Assembly: GCA_041689775.1 (NCBI GenBank)
Contig: JBDNFP010000411.1
Location: 1 to 27,068, forward strand
Length of the DNA: 27,068 nt
Source of the DNA: JBDNFP01 sp041689775
GTDB lineage: Bacteria > Bacteroidota > Bacteroidia > Cytophagales > Spirosomataceae
Direction of reading: 5' to 3'
Made by a program: the position numbers and the translations under genes. The notes below the pieces were generated by a model. The model did not search any database, was not told where the DNA came from, and saw only the letters and a list, made by a program, of their open reading frames with translations. This document shows positions 7,622 through 14,823 of the stretch, piece by piece. The first letter of the stretch is position 1; each line of letters begins with the position of its first letter.

Positions 7622-9232
7622 ATGAAACAACCTATTAAACTCTGCCCATTTGAAGAACTCTCCGAAAAAACACCAACCCACTTTCTGATTAACAACCTGG
7701 ACCTCGTGGTCATTAAATACGACGATCAAGTATCCGCCCTGTACGGTCGATGCCTCCACCGGGGCGCATTGATGGCCGATGGACACATGGAAGGCGAAAA
7801 TCTGATCTGTGGACTACACGGGTGGGATTACCGCTATGATACGGGGGTCAGTGCTTACAGCAATAAAGAAGCCCTACAAAAATTCTCCACCACGATTAAA
7901 GAGGGCACCGTCTATATCGATGAAGAAGAAATTACGGAGTTCCTGAAAGTGCATCCTCAGCCATTCGCCCGGGACGCCTACCTAGGACAGTACGCCGATA
8001 CCCATCCCGAAGATACGGAACCGTATACCGGTTATATCAAGCAATTAGCCAAGAACGGGTTATCTAAGGTAGGAAAACATGGGCCTTCGGAAGCCATGGG
8101 CGTGGACAGAAACACCTTACCAAAATGGGAAGATATTCAGTTTTTACCGGCCCAACTCGCAAGTCGGCCTTTACTCGACGAGACGGAGGTCACTACCCGA
8201 ACCGTGATTGGTCCAAAGGCAAAAAAACCGCTGGAATTGGCCTTGCCGTTGTTTGTTTCGGACATGAGCTTCGGGGCACTTTCCCGAGAAGCAAAAATTG
8301 CACTATCCAAAGGGGCAGAACTGGCCGGTACGGGCATTTGCAGCGGTGAAGGTGGTATGCTTTCGAAGGAGCAAGAAAATAACTCCCACTACTTTTATGA
8401 GTTGGCTTCGGCTAAGTTTGGCTTTTCGTGGGATAAGGTCATGAAAGTTCAGGCGTTTCACTTCAAGGGTGGACAAGGAGCCAAAACCGGAACGGGCGGA
8501 CATTTACCCGGTATAAAAGTCAACAAAGAAATTGCCGAAGCGCGGGGCTTACAGGAGGGCGAAACCGCCATATCTCCGGCCGCTTTTCCTGATTTGATTA
8601 CCGCCGAAGATTTTAAAGCATTTGCTACTGAGGTTCGGGAGAAAACCGGAGGAATCCCCGTTGGTTTTAAGATCGCAGCCAGCCACATTGAAGCCGACAT
8701 TGATTTTGCCCTGCGCGTAGGAGTCGACTATATAATACTCGATGGTCGGGGTGGCGGTACGGGATCTGCTCCCAGTATTCTTCGGAATAATATCAACATC
8801 CCTACCATTCCTGCCCTGGCAAGAGCCAGAAAACACCTAGACAAGGTGGGGGCCACCGATGTGAGTCTCATCATCACCGGAGGTTTGCGGGTAGCCGAAG
8901 ATTTTGCCAAAGCCCTCATGCTGGGAGCCAATGCCGTAGCCGTGGCGAACTCGGCTCTGCAAGCGATTGGTTGCCTTGGCATGCGAGCCTGTCATACCAA
9001 CAACTGTCCGGTAGGAATCGCAACGCAAAAGGAAAGCCTCCGGCAGCGGCTAATCATTGATTCTTCGGCCAAGCAGCTCTGCAACTTTTTTACGGCAACC
9101 AATGATCTCATGAAAGTGGTAGCGCGTGCCTGCGGCCATGATGATGTAAAGAAGTTTAACTTCAACGATCTTAGTACCTTCAATTACGAGATTCACCAAC
9201 TAACCGGGATACCCTATGCAGGAGTACAATGA
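7622..9232 (+). CDS. Rieske [2Fe-2S]-glutamate synthase-like FMN protein
   Basis: A 536-residue fusion. Residues 1-110 form a Rieske domain with C44-x-H46 and C63-x2-H66, the ligands of a [2Fe-2S] cluster. Residues about 150-530 match the FMN-binding synthase domain of GltB: D-M-S-F-G-A-L-S at 214-221, G-G-Q-G-A-K at 283-288, G-R-G-G-G-T-G-S at 375-382, and C451-x5-C457-x4-C462, the spacing of the GltS 3Fe-4S cluster. The glutaminase (class II amidotransferase) domain and the C-terminal beta-helix domain of GltB are absent. It is therefore probably an FMN-dependent oxidoreductase fed through two Fe-S centres, not a full glutamate synthase. The substrate is unknown. The next gene overlaps its 3' end by 17 nt. 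Confidence 0.88.
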   Translation: MKQPIKLCPFEELSEKTPTHFLINNLDLVVIKYDDQVSALYGRCLHRGALMADGHMEGENLICGLHGWDYRYDTGVSAYSNKEALQKFSTTIKEGTVYIDEEEITEFLKVHPQPFARDAYLGQYADTHPEDTEPYTGYIKQLAKNGLSKVGKHGPSEAMGVDRNTLPKWEDIQFLPAQLASRPLLDETEVTTRTVIGPKAKKPLELALPLFVSDMSFGALSREAKIALSKGAELAGTGICSGEGGMLSKEQENNSHYFYELASAKFGFSWDKVMKVQAFHFKGGQGAKTGTGGHLPGIKVNKEIAEARGLQEGETAISPAAFPDLITAEDFKAFATEVREKTGGIPVGFKIAASHIEADIDFALRVGVDYIILDGRGGGTGSAPSILRNNINIPTIPALARARKHLDKVGATDVSLIITGGLRVAEDFAKALMLGANAVAVANSALQAIGCLGMRACHTNNCPVGIATQKESLRQRLIIDSSAKQLCNFFTATNDLMKVVARACGHDDVKKFNFNDLSTFNYEIHQLTGIPYAGVQ

Positions 9233-10025
9233 TACCGATATCCGTCTCCATTTGCTGAGTCAGCTGATTGCGAAAGTCGGGCATACTTTCGTCCCTAAAA
9301 AGGAAGATGAGAGCCACACCAATGTATATTTTGACTCGTTGGGGAGTCGGTTACTGGGTCGTTGGATCGATAGTCCAAAGGGAAAGGTCCTAGTAAGTCT
9401 AAACTTAGATACCCTTTATTTCGAATGGCTCGACGCGTCAATGCACGTACTTTTTGAAGCAGAGACAATCGGAATGAGCTACGCAGAAATAGAAGCTACC
9501 CTGGCGAGGCAGATTAAAAAACTGGGAATTAATGCAGAGGGATTTTCGGAAAAGCTACATTTTGAAATACCCGACTACCCCATTGCCCACGAACCAGTAG
9601 ATGTGTTGATTGACGATGGACTCGCCGAGTGGAAGTTTTATCGGAGCATTGCCAACGATACCTGCGGCTGGCTTTTGGGACACCTACAACAGCAAGCGGA
9701 GGTTCGCATCTGGCCTCATCACTTCGATACCGGCATTTATTTTATTCCTAACGATCGGATTGGAATTGGGTATGGACTGGCGATGGAAGATCCTATGGCC
9801 GGTAGTCCCTACCTCTATTTTTCTGGCTATGCACAGAAAGGAACCCTCAATTATGAAAACGTACCTACCCTTGATGCCGGGAGGTGGGAAGTCAGTGAAT
9901 CCTGGAAAGGTGCCATTTTACCCCTTTCTGATCTGGCGGATCTTGATGAGTCAGAGGACTATTCGGTTACGGACATGGTGGAAACCTTCATCAGATCAGC
10001 TACTGACTGGGCTATGGATCAATAA
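9216..10025 (+). CDS. Uncharacterised protein with WPHHFD motif
   Basis: I do not recognise a characterised family. The 269 residues have no signal peptide or membrane segment, and the protein is acidic and cytoplasmic in character. The most distinctive feature is W-P-H-H-F-D at 166-171, followed by G-I-G-Y-G and a P-Y-L-Y-F stretch near 198-202. The two His and one Asp could bind a metal, and a similar W-P-H-H-F-D arrangement occurs in the uncharacterised DUF5996-type proteins as I remember them. The ATG lies 17 nt inside the end of the Rieske-GltS gene, so translation is probably coupled and the two may work together. It ends 3 nt before the convergent gene. Confidence 0.7.
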   Translation: MQEYNDTDIRLHLLSQLIAKVGHTFVPKKEDESHTNVYFDSLGSRLLGRWIDSPKGKVLVSLNLDTLYFEWLDASMHVLFEAETIGMSYAEIEATLARQIKKLGINAEGFSEKLHFEIPDYPIAHEPVDVLIDDGLAEWKFYRSIANDTCGWLLGHLQQQAEVRIWPHHFDTGIYFIPNDRIGIGYGLAMEDPMAGSPYLYFSGYAQKGTLNYENVPTLDAGRWEVSESWKGAILPLSDLADLDESEDYSVTDMVETFIRSATDWAMDQ

Positions 10026-10028
10026 CGC

Positions 10029-11132
10029 CTACCTTTTGTCCAATTGTTTCCGGCTCAAAGCTTCCTGATAGAGTACTTCGTATTCTACCAACAGCGTCCA
10101 ACAATGCGCCCGGCACGTCCAGTGCATATGGAACAACTTTCCGGGAGCCAATCTGTACAACAATGGGTGCTCGTAGGCCGTCAATAGTCCGGCAATAAAG
10201 AAGTAGAAGCCTTTGAAGTCCTTTTCTTCAAAGGCTTCTGTTGCTATTCGCTCTGGTACCTGGCCTAGCCGCAACAGCGAGGTGGCTAACAGTACGCGGT
10301 ACATAGGGTGAGTCTCCCCATCAAACAGTGCCCCGGCATCTTCCAATAGCTTCGATTTAATGGGCCGCAACTCTTCTGGGTCAAAAGCAGCGATGAGCCT
10401 GGCAACATGATAAATAATGAGTGACGTACGTGGGTACTGATGAGCGCAGCGGAAGGGCTCAGTACGGTAACGATCCGTTTCTATTATCGATCTAATGTAG
10501 CTCAGACTATCCCGATCGTGTCGGTTGCGCGGTAAATCATACGCAAAAATGTAATACAGTACGTTGCTCAACACGCACGCGTCAAACTCCACGTACATAT
10601 TTTTTCCAAACCAAGTGGAATACGCCCGCAAAGTACGGTACTCCGGGTACGTATTTCTGATCCATTGCTGGGTCCCGTTCGCATGTCGTACTAGTTTTTG
10701 CTTCAACCAAGATAACTCTTCTTCCGTAGGATTACTAGTCAAGTAAATAAATGAAGTATCATCTACATCGTCAGGAATTCTAAAATGCTCAAAATTGCCC
10801 AATAGGTACCCGTTGGGGAAATGGCGGGAGGGTCTGGTTTGCCAGAAATTATACGTTTTTAACCCATCTTTATTTTGAAACTCACCGTAGTGCATCTTGA
10901 TCTGATCCATGATGGTCTCAGCAACATCCCGACTTTCAGCGTCCAGCTGGGGCAGCAGCGATTGTAGCGTAAAACAGCTGATAGCCGAAAAGAAAATGGT
11001 CGTGTCCGGACGCCTGTAACCTACCAACTCATTTGAACGAAAGGCTGGGAGTATTCCGCCCGGAAAATAGTCGGAAGGCAGGCATTGTTCCTTCCTGATC
11101 TCCACGAGAAACCTCTTAACTAATTCTCTCAT
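10029..11132 (-). CDS. Uncharacterised helical protein with DVDDT motif
   Basis: A 367-residue soluble protein of unknown function, largely alpha-helical, with no signal peptide. The sequence P-D-D-V-D-D-T-S spans 120-127, so D122 to T126 reads D-x-D-D-T. That is the acid motif of class II terpene cyclases (squalene-hopene cyclase, copalyl diphosphate synthase). A later F-D-A-C-V-L-S-N-V-L segment (183-192) resembles the repeated helices of alpha/alpha-toroid folds. This suggests an alpha-toroid (prenyltransferase/cyclase-like) fold, but the protein is shorter than two-domain cyclases and no isoprenoid gene is nearby, so catalysis is uncertain. It stands alone, convergent with the preceding gene and divergent from the next. 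Confidence 0.65.
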   Translation of the reverse strand: MRELVKRFLVEIRKEQCLPSDYFPGGILPAFRSNELVGYRRPDTTIFFSAISCFTLQSLLPQLDAESRDVAETIMDQIKMHYGEFQNKDGLKTYNFWQTRPSRHFPNGYLLGNFEHFRIPDDVDDTSFIYLTSNPTEEELSWLKQKLVRHANGTQQWIRNTYPEYRTLRAYSTWFGKNMYVEFDACVLSNVLYYIFAYDLPRNRHDRDSLSYIRSIIETDRYRTEPFRCAHQYPRTSLIIYHVARLIAAFDPEELRPIKSKLLEDAGALFDGETHPMYRVLLATSLLRLGQVPERIATEAFEEKDFKGFYFFIAGLLTAYEHPLLYRLAPGKLFHMHWTCRAHCWTLLVEYEVLYQEALSRKQLDKR

Positions 11133-11205
11133 TACTAATTAATTACATTTTTGGCACGGTAGTTGTTATGTATGATACAACTGGAACCCATAAAGCATTA
11201 TAACT

Positions 11206-11928
11206 ATGAAACGTTTTTTACTTTTATTAGGACTCGTCGGCCTGTTAGCAGGCAACGTATCGGCACAACAAACCTTCATTTTATCCACGTTGACTCATAA
11301 AGGTTTTGTTAGTGTTACCGCTGGTTATAGTGTACCCGTGGCTTCACCCTTCGGCAAAAATACTCAAAAACTCATGGGAGGTGGCCAGTCGGCTCAGGTT
11401 TCTCTTGGGTACCGACTCGGCAGAAGGCTAGGGATGGTAGGCAGCTACTCGTTCGTTTCCAATACCATTCGACAAGACGCGCTTCTGAAATCAGTTTCCG
11501 GGAATCTGGAATCCAGTTACTGGAAAAGTAATGCAACTAATTGTACGCTTCAAACCCTGATGGTAGGGCCGCTGCTCACGGTTCCGATGGGTCGTTTTAT
11601 ATTTGACTTTCAGCTTACCGGAGGCTATGCCCAGGCAACGAGTTCACGGATGGAATTATCCACCGAGTTTTTACGAATGCCTCTTACCTACACTACTCCT
11701 TCCCAAACTACCAATGCTCTGGCGGCAGGAGCAGGATTTACCACGCGTTACAAAGTAAACCGTTGGCTGGCTCTTCATGCGTCGGCCCAATACATTACGG
11801 CCGACCTGAAATATGATAACCTAATGCAAGAAATTCAGATCGGTCGTCAGGTCTCGCAGGAACCTGTGCAGTCCCACCAACCTACTGGAATCTTAAATCT
11901 GGGAGCTGGATTTAGTTTCTTGTTCTAG
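11206..11928 (+). CDS. Outer membrane beta-barrel protein
   Basis: A 240-residue exported protein. The signal peptide has K-R, a Leu-rich core and ends V-S-A-Q. The mature part is built of alternating strands (for example V-S-L-G-Y-R-L-G-R-R-L and F-D-F-Q-L-T-G-G-Y) and ends in F-S-F-L-F. The terminal Phe is the usual outer-membrane insertion signal. It fits a small 8- to 10-strand barrel; the ligand or role is unknown. It is monocistronic, with a strong terminator 19 nt after its stop. Confidence 0.75.
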   Translation: MKRFLLLLGLVGLLAGNVSAQQTFILSTLTHKGFVSVTAGYSVPVASPFGKNTQKLMGGGQSAQVSLGYRLGRRLGMVGSYSFVSNTIRQDALLKSVSGNLESSYWKSNATNCTLQTLMVGPLLTVPMGRFIFDFQLTGGYAQATSSRMELSTEFLRMPLTYTTPSQTTNALAAGAGFTTRYKVNRWLALHASAQYITADLKYDNLMQEIQIGRQVSQEPVQSHQPTGILNLGAGFSFLF

Positions 11929-11946
11929 CCAATACAACACGTATTC

Positions 11947-11978
11947 AAGGGGGCGAAGGATAGCTCTTTCGCCCTTTT
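11947..11978. terminator. Bidirectional terminator
   Basis: A 10-bp stem (GGGCGAAGGA paired with TCTTTCGCCC, one G-T pair) carries a 4-nt loop TAGC and is followed by TTTT. Outer A and G residues at 11947-11950 pair with that T run. It lies between the convergent barrel protein and antiporter genes and can serve both. Confidence 0.8.
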
Positions 11979-11983
11979 CTGCA

Positions 11984-13231
11984 TTACAGTCCGTATTTTA
12001 ACTTTACTTTCTTCACCATAGTGCCCAGGCTCAGCCCCTGAATCAGGATGGAGAAAATAACAATACAGTACGTAATTGATAATATCAGATCCTTGTTCAT
12101 ATCCGCGGTGAGCGATAAGGCCAGGGCAATGGATATACCGCCCCGCAACCCTCCCCAGGTCATAATCATGGGTGTTCGGGGCATGAAGTTTACTGAGCGC
12201 CGCAAGGCCAGAATTGGAATATAAACCGATACAAAACGAGCCGATAGCGCTATACAAATGCCAATCAAACCGGCAATCCAGTAGTCATTCAAAAACTCTA
12301 CGACAACCATTTCCAAGCCGATGAGGACAAACAACAAGGCGTTAAGCGACTCATCAATTAATTCCCAGAACTTATCGAGGTACTCGACGGTCTCGCTCGA
12401 CATCGCCTCGGAACGCCCCTTGTTGCCAATAAACAAACCGGCTACCACTACGGCCAATGGACCCGAAAAATGAAGAGCAGAAGCTAACGAGTAGCCTCCC
12501 ATGACCAGCGCTAATGATAGTAATACCTCCGTCTGGTAGTGATCAATGGACTTCATGAGTTTATAGGTGATATATCCAAGAACAATCCCCAAAATTAACC
12601 CTCCGCCCACTTCCTCGGCAAACAACAAAGTAATCTCGGCCGGAGTAACTTCTGTCGGTCCCAACGTAGCAATTTGTAATATGGTGAGAAAAATCACTAC
12701 CCCTACTCCATCGTTAAACAGCGATTCCCCGGTAATTACAATTTCCAGGTTTTTAGGAACTTTGGCTTCCTTCAAGATTCCAAGTACCGCAATAGGATCC
12801 GTTGGTGAAATTAGCGCGCCGAGAAGCAGGCAGTGAATGAACGGGATCCCTAAGCCGATCAGCGGTAAAACCACATAAAATAAGCCCCCGATCAGAAAGG
12901 TAGACATAAGTACCCCGACGGTAGCAAAGCTCAGAATACTCCACTTTTGCTCCCGCATCAGATCCATATCGGTGTGCAGAGCCCCCGCAAAGAGGAGGAA
13001 ACTAAGCATTACTTCCAGCAGGACCTGAGGGAAGTCAATCTGGCTAATCAGCCCTTCTACACCCTCCAATACCGCCGGATTAAACTGACCGACAATGATG
13101 ATTGCGATAGAGGACAATAGGGCAATCAGCATCAGCCCAATGGTAGTAGGTAGCTTGACATACCGAAAATTAACGTAGGCAAATAAAGCGCAGATAGTAG
13201 TGAGTAAGGCAATGACGGTAAACAAATCCAT
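11984..13231 (-). CDS. Na+/H+ antiporter, CPA1 family
   Basis: Inner-membrane exchanger of Na+ (or K+) for protons, used in pH and salt balance. The 415 residues form about 12 or 13 membrane helices. Signature sites are S-P-T-D-P at 142-146 and G-E-S-L-F-N-D-G at 168-175, which contains the N173-D174 ion-binding pair of the electroneutral CPA1/NhaP group. The C-terminal part has G-G-L-R-G-G-I-S, another CPA1 hallmark. There is no long cytoplasmic tail, so it is the short bacterial type. Its promoter is probably the TATATTTG box at 13282-13289, arranged back to back with the DUF389 promoter, suggesting shared regulation. Confidence 0.93.
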   Translation of the reverse strand: MDLFTVIALLTTICALFAYVNFRYVKLPTTIGLMLIALLSSIAIIIVGQFNPAVLEGVEGLISQIDFPQVLLEVMLSFLLFAGALHTDMDLMREQKWSILSFATVGVLMSTFLIGGLFYVVLPLIGLGIPFIHCLLLGALISPTDPIAVLGILKEAKVPKNLEIVITGESLFNDGVGVVIFLTILQIATLGPTEVTPAEITLLFAEEVGGGLILGIVLGYITYKLMKSIDHYQTEVLLSLALVMGGYSLASALHFSGPLAVVVAGLFIGNKGRSEAMSSETVEYLDKFWELIDESLNALLFVLIGLEMVVVEFLNDYWIAGLIGICIALSARFVSVYIPILALRRSVNFMPRTPMIMTWGGLRGGISIALALSLTADMNKDLILSITYCIVIFSILIQGLSLGTMVKKVKLKYGL

Positions 13232-13281
13232 GTTAAGATGGCGAGGTTAGATTATACTTAGGGTGTTACTTTTTAGTTAAT

Positions 13282-13289
13282 CAAATATA
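13282..13289 (-). promoter_or_regulatory. Putative -7 box (TATATTTG) of the antiporter gene
   Basis: Read on the minus strand this matches the Bacteroidota -7 consensus TAnnTTTG exactly, 50 nt before the antiporter ATG. No clear -33 TTTG is visible at the usual spacing, so the call rests on the -7 box and position. Confidence 0.45.
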
Positions 13290-13295
13290 TCCATT

Positions 13296-13303
13296 TATCT
13301 TTG
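13296..13303 (+). promoter_or_regulatory. Putative -7 box (TATCTTTG) of the DUF389 gene
   Basis: An exact match to TAnnTTTG, 28 nt before the DUF389 ATG, implying a short leader. The same octamer is used before rplU (20911-20918) and lies in the acyl-CoA dehydrogenase promoter region (16757-16764). It is six bases from the opposing antiporter box. Confidence 0.5.
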
Positions 13304-13331
13304 ACCCCAGGTTTTTTATTACCAAATTCTG

Positions 13332-14726
13332 ATGAAGACAACCCCTCAGCCCTTCCATACACCGGAGTTTGTTCGCCAAGTCAAAGGCTTTTTAACTCAT
13401 ATTTTTAACCTTGAAGAGGGAAAAGCCGACGAAGATTGCACCATCGAGGAGATAAAGAAAGGAGTCGAATTCCGTGGCACTAACCTGTGGATTTTAATCT
13501 GTGCGATTTTTATTGCCTCCATCGGCCTCAATGTTAACTCCACGGCTGTGATTATCGGAGCCATGCTCATCTCTCCCTTGATGGGCCCTATCATCGGTAT
13601 TGGTTTAGGTATTGGAATTTTTGATCTTCAACTTATTCGCCGGGCGCTGATCAACCTTGCTATTGCGGTTGTAATCAGTGTAATTACCTCTACCGTATAC
13701 TTTCTTATAACTCCACTTAGCGACGCCCAAACCGAGATATTAGCGCGTACCGCCCCTACCCTATGGGATGTATTGATCGCACTATTTGGTGGCTTTGCCG
13801 GAATTATTGCCGGCTCCAGAAAGGAAAAAAGTAACGCTATTCCCGGTGTAGCAATCGCCACGGCCCTGATGCCCCCACTCTGTACAGCAGGCTACGGCTT
13901 GGCTACGGCTCAGTGGAACTACTTCTTCGGTGCCTTCTATTTATTCTCAATCAACAGCGTCTTTATTGCCTTTTCTACGGTGTTGATCGTCAGATACCTG
14001 CGCTACAAGCCGAAGCAATATGTGGATGAAAAAACCGCTCGTCGCGTAAAAATATGGATTGGAATGTTGGTAATAGCTACCATGATTCCGAGTATTTTTA
14101 TTGCCTACAACGTAGTACAAAAAAGTATCTTCGAACGTAATGCCCGTACGTTTTTGGAACGTGAAATGAGCTATCCGGCCACTCAGGTAATCAACCAACA
14201 GCTGGTATTTCGTCCCGATACTTCCCGCATTATTGTCACGTGTATCGGGCAAACGATCGATAGTACCCAGATGATTGCCGCCAGCCAGAAACTATCCCAA
14301 TATGGGCTTTCCCGTACTCAGCTCATCATTCGGCAGAATTATAACGAAGTTAATTCAAATACCCTGGCAATGTTTAATCAACAGCTTCGGACGGGGATTT
14401 TGGAAGATTTATACAAAAAGAATGAAGAGGTCATCAAAGATAAGGATGACCAAATTACAATGCTGGAAAAGGAAGTGATCCGATACCGGTCACAAGAGTC
14501 AGAGTCGGGAGATATTAGCAAAGAGCTGAAGGTAGAACACGCCAATGTTACTGAGTTCTCTTTGATGTATACACCCATTCATAATTTACAGGAAGGCAAA
14601 ACAGATACCATATTCCTGGCCTACGCCAGATTCATACGTCGTCCCTCAAACTCTGAGGTAAAACGCATAGAGGAATGGTTGAAGGTAAGAACCAAGGCAA
14701 AAGTGCTGAAACTGGTAGTCCAGTAA
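13332..14726 (+). CDS. DUF389 membrane protein
   Basis: A 464-residue protein of the DUF389 family, whose function is not established. The hallmark is the hydrophobic block with I-G-A-M-L-I-S-P-L-M-G-P-I-I-G at about residues 75-90. About six membrane segments lie between 50 and 270. A soluble C-terminal part follows, with a probable coiled coil (E-V-I-K-D-K-D-D-Q-I-T-M-L-E-K, about 360-390) and a final beta-rich section. Divergent transcription from a CPA1 antiporter, with back-to-back promoters, hints at a shared ion or envelope-stress role, but this is inference. A strong terminator lies 6 nt after the stop. Confidence 0.88.
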   Translation: MKTTPQPFHTPEFVRQVKGFLTHIFNLEEGKADEDCTIEEIKKGVEFRGTNLWILICAIFIASIGLNVNSTAVIIGAMLISPLMGPIIGIGLGIGIFDLQLIRRALINLAIAVVISVITSTVYFLITPLSDAQTEILARTAPTLWDVLIALFGGFAGIIAGSRKEKSNAIPGVAIATALMPPLCTAGYGLATAQWNYFFGAFYLFSINSVFIAFSTVLIVRYLRYKPKQYVDEKTARRVKIWIGMLVIATMIPSIFIAYNVVQKSIFERNARTFLEREMSYPATQVINQQLVFRPDTSRIIVTCIGQTIDSTQMIAASQKLSQYGLSRTQLIIRQNYNEVNSNTLAMFNQQLRTGILEDLYKKNEEVIKDKDDQITMLEKEVIRYRSQESESGDISKELKVEHANVTEFSLMYTPIHNLQEGKTDTIFLAYARFIRRPSNSEVKRIEEWLKVRTKAKVLKLVVQ

Positions 14727-14732
14727 AAATAA

Positions 14733-14755
14733 AGCCCCGCCACAGGCGGGGCTTA
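14733..14755. terminator. Strong hairpin terminator
   Basis: A perfect 10-bp GC-rich stem (AAGCCCCGCC with GGCGGGGCTT) with loop ACA. It is placed between the convergent DUF389 and acyl-CoA dehydrogenase genes. The flanks are A/T-rich on both sides, so it may act on both strands. Confidence 0.85.
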
Positions 14756-14823
14756 TTCTCTACTTACTTTGGTTTCCAGTTGTTGTTGACTTGTTTGTTT
14801 AAGTTAAGAAAAAGAGCGTTGGG

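Noticed and set aside
8137..9183. Several minus-strand open frames of 60-95 codons within the Rieske-GltS gene
   Set aside because: All are shadows of the sense frame; their peptides are low in complexity and match no family, while the plus-strand protein shows full FMN and Fe-S motifs.
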